30,302 bases of DNA from a virus. The DNA lies in IMG/VR virus record IMGVR_UViG_3300023176_005623, positions 1 through 30,302 of that record. The stretch is one strand, 5' to 3'. Below are positions 1-7,439 of this stretch, piece after piece. The translations under genes and the position numbers were made by a program. Each line of letters starts with the position of its first letter. The first letter of the stretch is position 1. The notes beneath the pieces are model-generated. The model had not been told where the DNA came from and did not search any database. It saw nothing but the letters and a program-made list of their open reading frames with translations.

Positions 1-281
1 TTTATATTAACGTTACTGCCATTTGCACTTGAGTTTAAAGATGGCTCAGCAGCATTAATTTGAACTCCACCAGCAACTGAAGTTTTGGTAATATTAGTTC
101 CAGCAACAACTGCATTTGGAATATTTGATTGGAGAGGACTTAAGAAATTTAAATTTGTCCCATTACCAATGGCACTGTAAATTTCTTGAAAATTGCTATT
201 GATTTTTATAGCACCACTTAAAAGATTATCTCCAGTTCCATCATTTGGTGCTGACCCAGTTGATATACCTTGATATGCCAT
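1..281 (-). CDS. Fibre-like virion structural protein, N-terminal part only
   Basis: The N-terminus of a gene that runs off the left edge of the window. The ATG at 281-279 begins MAYQGISTGSAPNDGTGD, followed by a segment containing KINSNFQEIYSA and then an Asn/Ala/Thr/Ser-rich stretch. An opening of the type 'YQGxxTGxxPNDGTGDxLxxxxxKINxNFxEIY' is common at the start of cyanophage tail-fibre or other virion appendage proteins (from memory of the family). About 93 residues are visible. It is the last visible gene of the structural block transcribed leftward. The exact role (fibre, whisker or neck appendage) cannot be told from the visible part. Confidence 0.7.
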   Translation of the reverse strand, partial: MAYQGISTGSAPNDGTGDNLLSGAIKINSNFQEIYSAIGNGTNLNFLSPLQSNIPNAVVAGTNITKTSVAGGVQINAAEPSLNSSANGSNVNI

Positions 282-297
282 TTTTAACGCTTTTTAG

Positions 298-552
298 TTA
301 TTTAGTTTCTGCGTAGACGTGATAATAGCACTCTATAGGAAGAGAACTATTAGATTGAAGTCTAATTTCCTTCGATGTAACAACTTTTACTGAAATATTT
401 TGATTGGAACCACATGGTGTGATTAAGACTGTAATTGTCTTTGGATTAATTCTGTCTTCCCATTCTTCTGGTAACTCTATTACAGAATTTCCAAAGACTT
501 TTCCGCGAGCAAACAATAAATTGCTTTGTTTTGTAAAAATTGTATTTTCCAT
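298..552 (-). CDS. Free-standing copy of the structural C-terminal domain (84 aa)
   Basis: Nearly the whole protein corresponds to the C-terminal domain of the two larger proteins at 1263-1883 and 1888-2658. The shared features in order are RGK, a short hydrophobic stretch ending LP..W, a (V/I)(D/N)P..I.V..TP.G segment, and a final C.Y.V.AE. It lacks the FDIPHPTK linker that precedes this domain in the longer copies. It is probably a virion protein because of its paralogues and its position between an appendage gene and the baseplate genes. A T4-type late promoter box lies about 20 bases upstream. The function of the domain is unknown to me. Confidence 0.7.
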   Translation of the reverse strand: MENTIFTKQSNLLFARGKVFGNSVIELPEEWEDRINPKTITVLITPCGSNQNISVKVVTSKEIRLQSNSSLPIECYYHVYAETK

Positions 553-574
553 ACTAAAATTAATAATTTACATG

Positions 575-582
575 TATTTATT
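575..582 (-). promoter_or_regulatory. T4-type late promoter box (AATAAATA)
   Basis: Read on the minus strand the octamer is AATAAATA, seven of eight bases of the T4 late promoter consensus TATAAATA. It lies in the short gap upstream of the 84-residue gene, with a predicted start about 16 bases before its ATG. There is no -35 element, as expected for late promoters of this type. Confidence 0.5.
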
Positions 583-1263
583 TTAAAGACCTAACCATTG
601 CGATGGATGAGTGGAACCCTGATGGTAATCTGCATATTCTTTCTTCAAAGTTACTCTAATATCTCCAGCAATCACTACTCTTTCACACTCTCGTTTGGTA
701 AATTTTTGAGTAAAGTGTCCAATGTTACTTGGAAAAATTACCATACTTCCTTCCTTTGGAGTAATGGTATAGACATTACAATTATATTTGTTGTATCCTG
801 TAATTAAATTTCTTTGAATTGCAGTTTGAAATAAATCTCCCACAGATTCATTTTTATTTTGTTGTTGTGCCACACAAAATTTATCAGAAGTCTCATCAGT
901 ATTTGTATAATATACAAAACTCAAATTGGATTCATTATGTGTATGTGGTTTGACTGATGGTGTTTCATCATCAAAGTGGCATCCAACCCAAGATTTAATT
1001 ACATGATAATCCAATTTCGAATAATCAATTAATAAAGTATCAAAATAATTATCAATATGAGTTCTTAATTCTTCAAAAAATACTTTATATTCTAAATTAT
1101 GATGTGCAAAAATTCGTCCGGAATATTCTGGACTCTCATTAATATATCCATTAAACCAATATTCTTTTAAAGATTCTAAATTTTTTTCTTTAAATTCTTG
1201 ATGGCACTTTACATCACCTTGATACACAACAAGAGGAAAAAGTTCATGTATTTTATAGTTCAT
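583..1263 (-). CDS. 2OG-Fe(II) oxygenase family protein
   Basis: A 226-residue protein resembling the short 2-oxoglutarate/Fe(II) oxygenases frequent in cyanophages (2OG-FeII_Oxy_5 type). The core signature is visible: PHTHN (His107 and His109), then NLSFVYYTNTDE, then a long insertion, then the small strand MVIFPSNIGHFTQ with the distal His183 and the Arg-containing CERVVIAGDI (Arg195, candidate 2-oxoglutarate anchor). These enzymes hydroxylate proteins or small molecules; the substrate is not known. The ATG at 1263-1261 overlaps the stop of the upstream structural gene (TGATG), so the two are probably translationally coupled. An upstream in-frame TTG is less likely as start. Confidence 0.8.
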   Translation of the reverse strand: MNYKIHELFPLVVYQGDVKCHQEFKEKNLESLKEYWFNGYINESPEYSGRIFAHHNLEYKVFFEELRTHIDNYFDTLLIDYSKLDYHVIKSWVGCHFDDETPSVKPHTHNESNLSFVYYTNTDETSDKFCVAQQQNKNESVGDLFQTAIQRNLITGYNKYNCNVYTITPKEGSMVIFPSNIGHFTQKFTKRECERVVIAGDIRVTLKKEYADYHQGSTHPSQWLGL

Positions 1264-1883
1264 CAAACACCATTGATATTATATTCTCTATTATCTCCTG
1301 GATAGTCGTTTGGTGTCAAGCCTGGATATTCTGGGATATTTCTTGCAGTGTCTTTTCTTTCTCCAAAGACTACATAGTTGCAATTTATTTGGGAACCTGA
1401 ATTATTTTTAATAATAATTTTAGAACCCCACTCAATTTTTTCAACATAAAGTTCTTGCCATGAACCAAGAGGAGTTAAGTTTACTCCAATTGTTTCTGGA
1501 TCAACTAATCCCCTCCAATAATCCGGGAGAACAATAACACTATCATTTACAAGTTTTCCTCTGTAAAAAACTTCTGCAGAAGGTCCTTCTAAACAAATGT
1601 ATCTAAGTCTATAATTTTCTTTAGTTGGGTGTGGAATATCGAAAGATTTTTTTGAATCCCAAACAGCTGCTTTAGTATTGAGTGAACCAACAGCGGTAGT
1701 TTTTAAATCGGTACATTGAACATAATCATGCCGATACAATGGACATGCATCTGACGGATAATCAGCATCTCCCGTCCAAGGATACATTGGATATCTCCAA
1801 TCTGTTGTTGGAGTCAATTCTCCCCATTCACCTATACACTTCTTTTTTCCAATTCTTTGTTCTACAAATTTATCATCTGCCAT
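1263..1883 (-). CDS. Virion structural protein with conserved FDIPHPTK C-terminal domain
   Basis: A 206-residue protein. The first ~75 residues are unique and rich in Trp, Tyr, Pro and Asp. From about residue 79 it carries SFDIPHPTK, then LRYICLEGP and the domain starting YRGKL, shared with the 256-residue neighbour and the 84-residue protein. The last part (PEYPGLTPNDYPGDN) also matches the neighbour. This C-terminal module is recurrent in T4-like cyanophage structural proteins (family knowledge). It sits directly downstream of the 256-residue paralogue with a 4-base gap and shares its stop with the start of the oxygenase gene. Probably a tail or baseplate appendage component; the specific role is unknown. 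Confidence 0.7.
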   Translation of the reverse strand: MADDKFVEQRIGKKKCIGEWGELTPTTDWRYPMYPWTGDADYPSDACPLYRHDYVQCTDLKTTAVGSLNTKAAVWDSKKSFDIPHPTKENYRLRYICLEGPSAEVFYRGKLVNDSVIVLPDYWRGLVDPETIGVNLTPLGSWQELYVEKIEWGSKIIIKNNSGSQINCNYVVFGERKDTARNIPEYPGLTPNDYPGDNREYNINGV

Positions 1884-1887
1884 TTAA

Positions 1888-2658
1888 TTACCTCTTAGTG
1901 TCATAATGGAATCCAGAGACTGAATATTCGTCATTATTTCCTGGATAATCGCTAGGAGAATCTCCTTCATATTCTGGAATTAATTTTTCACCATCACTTC
2001 TTTCGGCAAAGATATGATAGTGACATTCTATAGATTCTTCCGATGTCAAATAAACTTTATTATTTTCAATCTTTTCTACTACAATATTTTGAACTCTTCC
2101 TACTGGAGTAATTGAAACTGTGATGGAGTCTTCATCAACAAATTTTTTCCAATACTCTGGCAGATTTATAATATTTTCTCCCTTTAGTTTTCCTCTAACA
2201 TAAACATCATTGGATGGACCTTCGGGGCAAGTATGTCTCAATCTCCACCCCTCTTTTGTTGGGTGTGGAATATCAAAGTTCTTCTTTGCGGAAAGAATAT
2301 GTACTCCGCAACGAGACATTACTTCTCCTTGAGCAACAATGTCATTTCCTGCAACAACATTTCCTTGAAGATCCAAATTATTAAATATCGCAACATCACC
2401 CTTCACACAAAGTGAGTATGGATTATTCAAAGGTCTACATAAACCACCAAGAACAACAGGAACACTAGATTCTGAATTAACATTGGGTCCAATCATCACA
2501 GTAGCATTTACAATTGGAAATGCGCTTGCACTTCCCATGATTACTGGACCTTCAATAAAAGCAGAACCTCGTGCTTCTACAGGACCAACTCCTAAAGCTA
2601 TTGGATTTCCTTGACCACAAAAAAATCTTTTTCCTACAAATAAATCTGGTACTTTCAT
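1888..2658 (-). CDS. Structural protein: beta-rich N-terminus plus FDIPHPTK domain
   Basis: A 256-residue protein. Residues 1-120 are Gly/Val/Ala-rich with short alternating hydrophobic repeats (for example FIEGPVIMGSASAFPIV and GNVVAGNDIVAQGEV), compatible with a beta-helix or stacked strands. From about residue 127 comes NFDIPHPTK, LRHTCPEGP and the same C-terminal domain as the 206- and 84-residue proteins, including its PEYEGDSPSDYPGNNDEY end. It follows the spike-like 194-residue gene with a 6-base gap, so a place on the baseplate or tail tip is likely by context. No enzyme motif is visible. Confidence 0.68.
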   Translation of the reverse strand: MKVPDLFVGKRFFCGQGNPIALGVGPVEARGSAFIEGPVIMGSASAFPIVNATVMIGPNVNSESSVPVVLGGLCRPLNNPYSLCVKGDVAIFNNLDLQGNVVAGNDIVAQGEVMSRCGVHILSAKKNFDIPHPTKEGWRLRHTCPEGPSNDVYVRGKLKGENIINLPEYWKKFVDEDSITVSITPVGRVQNIVVEKIENNKVYLTSEESIECHYHIFAERSDGEKLIPEYEGDSPSDYPGNNDEYSVSGFHYDTKR

Positions 2659-2664
2659 CTTACT

Positions 2665-3249
2665 TTATCTAAAACGACTCTCATTTGGATATGGACCACC
2701 TTTAGATCCATTAATTTTTGTTGCACCATCAGCACAATCAATTAGACCACCATATATATCCAAGATTGCTTTACCTATTACATTTACTGTTTTTTCTGAA
2801 AATATTTTTGTCAATACTTTTGACTCGACATTAATAATTGGGGCATTTACAATTACTTTTTCATTAGCATCTATCGTTATTGTCCCATTCTCTCCATCAC
2901 TACCAGTAGAAATTAAATCAATATTTTCGGCAAGTATTCTAATTCTCCCGTTCGGAGCAGCTAAAATCATATCACCATTTTCAGCATGTACAAAAAATGC
3001 TGGATTTTCTCCCTCAATATCTTTTCCACATATTATTTGGTGAGAACCTGGGGATGAAAATATTGTTCCACCCTTTCTTCCATTCTCCACACTTCCACTA
3101 CTATCCATTTGCATGTAGTGGCGACCACCATCTTCACCAGTTCTAACTAAAAATCCACAAAGAACTTCGTCATCATGAACATGACCAAACCTTATTTCAC
3201 CATGGTCATTTCCAAGTCTGTATTGATGATAATTAATCGTTTTAGACAT
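2665..3249 (-). CDS. Spike-like beta-helical baseplate protein
   Basis: A 194-residue protein. The centre and C-terminus have the short regular repeats seen in VgrG/gp5-type needle domains, such as GDMILAAPNGRIRILAENID followed by TITIDANEKVIVNAPIINVES. The N-terminal part has GEIRFGHVHDDEVLCGFLVRTGEDGG. In T4 the needle is the C-terminal domain of gp5; here it follows gp5 as a separate gene whose start overlaps the gp5 stop by 8 bases. I infer that it completes the central spike. It could instead be another beta-helical baseplate accessory. Confidence 0.65.
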   Translation of the reverse strand: MSKTINYHQYRLGNDHGEIRFGHVHDDEVLCGFLVRTGEDGGRHYMQMDSSGSVENGRKGGTIFSSPGSHQIICGKDIEGENPAFFVHAENGDMILAAPNGRIRILAENIDLISTGSDGENGTITIDANEKVIVNAPIINVESKVLTKIFSEKTVNVIGKAILDIYGGLIDCADGATKINGSKGGPYPNESRFR

Positions 3250-5878
3250 TAAATTTTCCCACGCAATTTAGTACAGAAACAACTGCATCCTTTTGATTAT
3301 TTCTGGCAATATTTTCTGCAGTTGGAGGTCCAATTCTATTTACTCGGAATATAGGAATCAGCTTTGCGTTAAATCCGGTTTGAGATTCTATGAAAATTTC
3401 TGGAATATCCTTAAATCCTAGTCCACCATTTTTTATATCTACTCCAATTATAGAACCCAATTCATCAAATTTTGGATTAATTAATGCTCCATTACTAGGA
3501 GATATTTTTATACTATCTCCCGGTTGATAATCAAATCCAGGATCTGAAATATAAACGTCACGTATTTCCAGATATACTGGATATTCGCCCAGAGTATTTA
3601 TTGGGTTTCCATATATTATATTTCCGTTATCATCAATCACATTTCCATCACCAAATACATTAAGTCCAGAACCAGTTAGTCCAGTTCCAGAAGAACCACT
3701 TAAATTTGTCCCTGCATCAGCACTACCAGATCCTGCTGCTCCTCCTGCACCAAAACCAGCACCAGTACCAGTACCAGTACCACCAGCAGCAGCCACTTCC
3801 GCAAGACCAGTGTTAGCTCCATCTCCACCACCAGCAACTGCTCCAAAACCAGTACCAGCACCAGTACCAGCACCGCCAGTACCAGCACCACCAGCACCAA
3901 TACCACCAACTCCAGCACCAGCACCAGCACCAGCACCAGCACCAACTCCAGTCACTATTCCGGCACCTAATCCAGCCGCATCATCTCCTCCCAAGTTTGT
4001 TATTGTTGGTGCAACTATAGTCTGAGCTCCAGGCGAAATGTATGGAAGTTCTGTTCCAATTTGAACCTCATCTCCAGGTGAAAGTTGAATAGTTTGCCCT
4101 GGAGAATATGCTGGATCATATGTTCCATCAGCTCTTTTTACAATAGTATCTCCTGGATTTGCAAATACCCTACCATCACCACCTCTACTACCGTCTGAAA
4201 TTGGTAAATATCCAGTTCCAGATTGTTCCATAATTACATAATCAACTTCACCATTAGAATTTAAAACAGTTTTTCCATATGCTCCTCTACCTTTTCCGCA
4301 AGCATCGACAAATCTTACAGTAGGAGCACTTCCATATCCAGAACCTGGAGTAATAATATCAACACCAAGAATGCTACCAGTAGCACTTATAATGGCATTT
4401 CCGGTTGTTCCATTTCCACCACCACCAAAAAATTCTACTGTTGGTGGTCCACAGAACAGAGCTCCAACATTACAGGTATCTTGAAACACATCACTGAAAT
4501 CTAAATCAAAATTGAAGTTGTCTGGATCTATAGCACTAGCAGCATTTTTAGCAGTAGATGCGAAAGATTTTGCTTTATTTACTAAAGAATTTATATCTAT
4601 GCTGGGAACATTAGATGGACCATCCCAAGCACTCCATTCCTTTAACTCTGCACATTTTGGAGTTTCGTCACAAGATAATAAATTAAGCAATCCAGTAACA
4701 AAACCAATAACACCATCTGCTAAATCGAAAGCTGCACCAGTAAGAGCTTTTATTGGTCCAAGTATAGAATCTACACTAGATGTAATAAATCCAGTTAATT
4801 TTCCAAGCAGTCCTCCGACAAAGTTTTCAACCGCGCATATTGGAGCAGTTAAGAGTTTATCAACAGCACCCTTTAAGAACTTGCCAACCATCTTCAAAAG
4901 ATTGCTAATTATCTTTCTAAAAAGACATGCGATTAAATCGTTGGCCTTTTCTGTTGCTGCTTTAATTGCTGGTCTTTGATTTGGAAATGCAATATAGTAT
5001 AAGTCTTTTAAACCATTGTTAATTTTGTCTATGATATAACCTTGAATATTCGTAACAAGAGTTTTAACAGCTCCAGATATAAATTTTGTTGCTTTATCAA
5101 TCAGTTTATTTATTTTGTTCTCAACATTTTGAATTTTTGTTGATACTTTATCTCTCCATTTAGAAGTTGTTGCTTTTATTCTTTCAATACCCGAAATTAA
5201 TTGTTTTATGATAGTTGGAACTTTCGATATTGGTGAAGGATCACAACTTGAAGGTACGGGCAAATCAATCTTTTGTTTTCCCTCCGTATATGCTTCTAAA
5301 GAAGCGCCATCTTTTCTTGATTGAAGTCCTACACTAGATTGTACTGTAGTTCTATTTGAGGATGGTGAAGATGCTTCTGGATTTGATGTTTGTTTAGCGA
5401 GACCATCTTCTTGAGATGTTGGTAAAGAATATCTGGGAACAGAATCCCTATTTGTAAATCCACTAAAGGGTATAAATGGTGATTGCGGTGGGGATTTTAG
5501 AATAGAAACATATTGGTTATTACCAATTACTCCCATAATTACAGGAGTCTGAGCGTCATCTCCATCGAGAAAAAATCCGTAAACAAAATCACCTTGACTT
5601 AGATTTGGTGTTTGAGAACAACCTCTTGAACCAGAACCTGCAGTTACTGGAAACATCAATGATGCCCAAGGAAGCTCTGGGTCTGTGATTTCATCGCCAT
5701 GGTATCCCATGATGCGAACTTTATATCTCCAATCAAATCCAAGATGATCAGAAGTAGTTTCAGTTCTTCCTCCTGAGTAATTAATTACCCATTCATCTTC
5801 CGAAACAATCTGACCAATCCACCATACAAATCCGTCTCGACCAACAAAATGCTTCTTTAAAAATCCCTGTTCTATCAT
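3242..5878 (-). CDS. 5: Baseplate hub gp5-like protein (no lysozyme domain)
   Basis: An 878-residue protein. Residues 1-125 match the N-terminal OB domain of T4-type gp5: GRDGFVWWIGQIV, WRYKVRIMGYH, LPWASLMFPVTAGSGSRG and GDFVYGFFLDGDDAQTPVIMGVIG. Residues ~215-400 are long amphipathic helices. Then come GxGYxxxPTV-type modules (around 508-520), a Gly/Ala low-complexity tract (about 638-722) and a second GFDYQPGDSI-type module near the C-terminus. I see no T4 gp5 lysozyme domain between OB domain and C-terminus. The start (ATG 5878) overlaps the upstream stop as TAATG. By homology it forms the trimer under the hub, passing DNA and bearing the needle. Confidence 0.85.
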   Translation of the reverse strand: MIEQGFLKKHFVGRDGFVWWIGQIVSEDEWVINYSGGRTETTSDHLGFDWRYKVRIMGYHGDEITDPELPWASLMFPVTAGSGSRGCSQTPNLSQGDFVYGFFLDGDDAQTPVIMGVIGNNQYVSILKSPPQSPFIPFSGFTNRDSVPRYSLPTSQEDGLAKQTSNPEASSPSSNRTTVQSSVGLQSRKDGASLEAYTEGKQKIDLPVPSSCDPSPISKVPTIIKQLISGIERIKATTSKWRDKVSTKIQNVENKINKLIDKATKFISGAVKTLVTNIQGYIIDKINNGLKDLYYIAFPNQRPAIKAATEKANDLIACLFRKIISNLLKMVGKFLKGAVDKLLTAPICAVENFVGGLLGKLTGFITSSVDSILGPIKALTGAAFDLADGVIGFVTGLLNLLSCDETPKCAELKEWSAWDGPSNVPSIDINSLVNKAKSFASTAKNAASAIDPDNFNFDLDFSDVFQDTCNVGALFCGPPTVEFFGGGGNGTTGNAIISATGSILGVDIITPGSGYGSAPTVRFVDACGKGRGAYGKTVLNSNGEVDYVIMEQSGTGYLPISDGSRGGDGRVFANPGDTIVKRADGTYDPAYSPGQTIQLSPGDEVQIGTELPYISPGAQTIVAPTITNLGGDDAAGLGAGIVTGVGAGAGAGAGAGVGGIGAGGAGTGGAGTGAGTGFGAVAGGGDGANTGLAEVAAAGGTGTGTGAGFGAGGAAGSGSADAGTNLSGSSGTGLTGSGLNVFGDGNVIDDNGNIIYGNPINTLGEYPVYLEIRDVYISDPGFDYQPGDSIKISPSNGALINPKFDELGSIIGVDIKNGGLGFKDIPEIFIESQTGFNAKLIPIFRVNRIGPPTAENIARNNQKDAVVSVLNCVGKFNV
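3710..3965 (-). repeat. Gly-Ala-coding trinucleotide-like tract in gp5
   Basis: The plus strand shows runs of ccagca/ccagta hexamers, which on the coding strand read as GGT-GCT (Gly-Ala) repeats, with one almost pure run at about 3913-3945. It encodes a flexible Gly/Ala-rich segment of about 85 residues. The pure runs are likely to vary in length by slippage. Long open frames on the plus strand through this tract, coding Pro/Ala-rich peptides, are by-products of the repeat. Confidence 0.85.
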
Positions 5879-6096
5879 TAGTCTTCGTAAATTCTACATT
5901 CAGATGCATCTGGATGCGAATCACAATATAATTCTAAAGATGTCGGATCCTTAGTTTCTTCTGGATGCCTTTCTTGATATGTTTCTAGTTGGTCCAGTTC
6001 TTCTTGATAGTGTCTTCTACTTTGAGCATTTATGTTTGGGTCAGATAATCTTTCTTTATCTTCTTCAATATGCTGTTGTAATGTTTTTTCTTTCAT
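5878..6096 (-). CDS. Small charged protein between hub genes (72 aa)
   Basis: A 72-residue, highly charged and mostly helical protein (HIEEDKERL, RRHYQEELDQLETYQERHPEE) ending LYCDSHPDASECRIYED with two cysteines. Similar small proteins occur between the gp27-like and gp5-like genes of other T4-like cyanophages, as I recall, so it is probably a real conserved gene. It lies 5 bases after the gp27-like stop and its own stop overlaps the gp5 start (TAATG). Its position suggests a role in hub assembly, but no domain is recognised. Confidence 0.65.
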   Translation of the reverse strand: MKEKTLQQHIEEDKERLSDPNINAQSRRHYQEELDQLETYQERHPEETKDPTSLELYCDSHPDASECRIYED

Positions 6097-6101
6097 AGTA
6101 A

Positions 6102-7439
6102 TTAAAATGGTTTTCTTCCGAAAGTATCTCTAACAAGCGTCAGACTTGTAAAAGTATCTGATGTAGTTATTCTATGACATAAGCTTGCTATCATATATAT
6201 GCCACTACTTTGCTTATTCATTCCAGCATTAATATCTGTACTTAATTCTGGGAAATCGCAATGAATGAGATCTCCCGCTCTTAAACTAAAATCTCCCGCA
6301 ATAATAATATTTATTTTAATAGTGAACATTTGATTGTATCTCATGATGGATTGAACCATCGTATTTGTAGCATCAAATGTTGCATCTCCTGGTCTATTTT
6401 TCCAATCTTTTAGTTGACTCTTAACATTTTTTCCGTTAGGTAAAGTTCCTACATCCAAAATGTGATTCATCATTCTCGAAATTGGAGTTCTAAATTCATC
6501 TGCAACATAAGTAATATCTTCCGAGCCAGCATTTTTTATTTTTTCTTTTTGATTTTCATCAACATTGAAATTTCTTACTTTATAATTCATATTATAGAAA
6601 TCAAAAAATATACTTCTATTAGAATATGTTCCTAAAGTAAGATTTTGTTGAAGGTCAATATCTCTTTCTATAGTGTAATTTAATATCTTATCATCATATC
6701 CAGGTAAAATATCCGCACTGTTTGTGTAAAGATATTTTTTAACAGGATTTTGTTCAAATAATTTATCTATGGATTTAAATTTAAATCCGTCATAAGTTTC
6801 ATAAAAAAGATATCCAGCAGTTCCTCCAGATGAATTACCTAAACTAGGTACAGACTTTGATGCTAACCATGTACAAACATAAAATGGCTTCCTATAATTT
6901 CCAATAAAATTATATGGAATCGCTGTTTCGTCAAAATCTACATCTTTTTGAGTTTTAAGTCCAAGATTATCTTTAAGAATCTTTGAAACATTTTCAGATA
7001 TGTTTCCATTATATCTAGAGACTACTCTCGATTGCTCATTTGCAATAAATTCTCTCGTACAAAAATCTATAAAATACAAATCTTTTTGTGTTCCTGGATC
7101 TATATCACGTACTCTATTCACATAAAATGAGTTATCATTTTTAAATTTTAGTTTATTTTTTTGTGGTTGATTATCTTCAATTTCTATAAAGCATTGTTCC
7201 CCACCTCGTATTGGTAAAGAATCAATAATTCCGGATGGTTGTTTTCCATTTAAATTCTTATCAGAAAATCCAGTCTCTACAATTGTAGATGTTAATGATA
7301 TTGAGTTTGATAAAACACTTTCATAATATCTTATGTCTGGTGCAGCAGATGAAAAGTCTACCGATTCCCCATTATCTTTTGCTTGAAATAATTGGAATTG
7401 ATTAATGCTACCATTTCTAGTTGAAGAATTATTTGCCAT
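6102..7439 (-). CDS. Baseplate hub protein, gp27-like
   Basis: A 445-residue protein, a little longer than T4 gp27 (391). The C-terminal part has the gp27/gpD-type pattern: a strand-rich LRAGDLIHCDFPEL segment followed by SGIYMIASLCHRITTSDTFTSL..LVRDTFGRKPF. The N-terminal half contains ECFIEI, NSFYVNRVRDI and a FIDFCTREFIANEQ segment typical of tube-ring hub domains. It lies between the giant hydrolase protein (overlapping stop/start TAATG at 7439) and the gp5 group, the expected place for the hub ring that joins gp5 to the tail tube. Sequence identity to T4 gp27 is low, so the name rests on pattern and neighbourhood. Confidence 0.7.
   Translation of the reverse strand: MANNSSTRNGSINQFQLFQAKDNGESVDFSSAAPDIRYYESVLSNSISLTSTIVETGFSDKNLNGKQPSGIIDSLPIRGGEQCFIEIEDNQPQKNKLKFKNDNSFYVNRVRDIDPGTQKDLYFIDFCTREFIANEQSRVVSRYNGNISENVSKILKDNLGLKTQKDVDFDETAIPYNFIGNYRKPFYVCTWLASKSVPSLGNSSGGTAGYLFYETYDGFKFKSIDKLFEQNPVKKYLYTNSADILPGYDDKILNYTIERDIDLQQNLTLGTYSNRSIFFDFYNMNYKVRNFNVDENQKEKIKNAGSEDITYVADEFRTPISRMMNHILDVGTLPNGKNVKSQLKDWKNRPGDATFDATNTMVQSIMRYNQMFTIKINIIIAGDFSLRAGDLIHCDFPELSTDINAGMNKQSSGIYMIASLCHRITTSDTFTSLTLVRDTFGRKPF

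Noticed and set aside
1290-1319. TTGACA with GATAAT, 18-base spacer, before the oxygenase gene
   Set aside because: It falls in conserved codons of the GLTPNDYPGDN segment of a structural protein, and the downstream gene is coupled by overlap. Kept out as coincidental.
3810-4025. Pro/Ala-rich open frame on the plus strand
   Set aside because: It is the complement of the Gly-Ala repeat of gp5 and has no start signal or family likeness.
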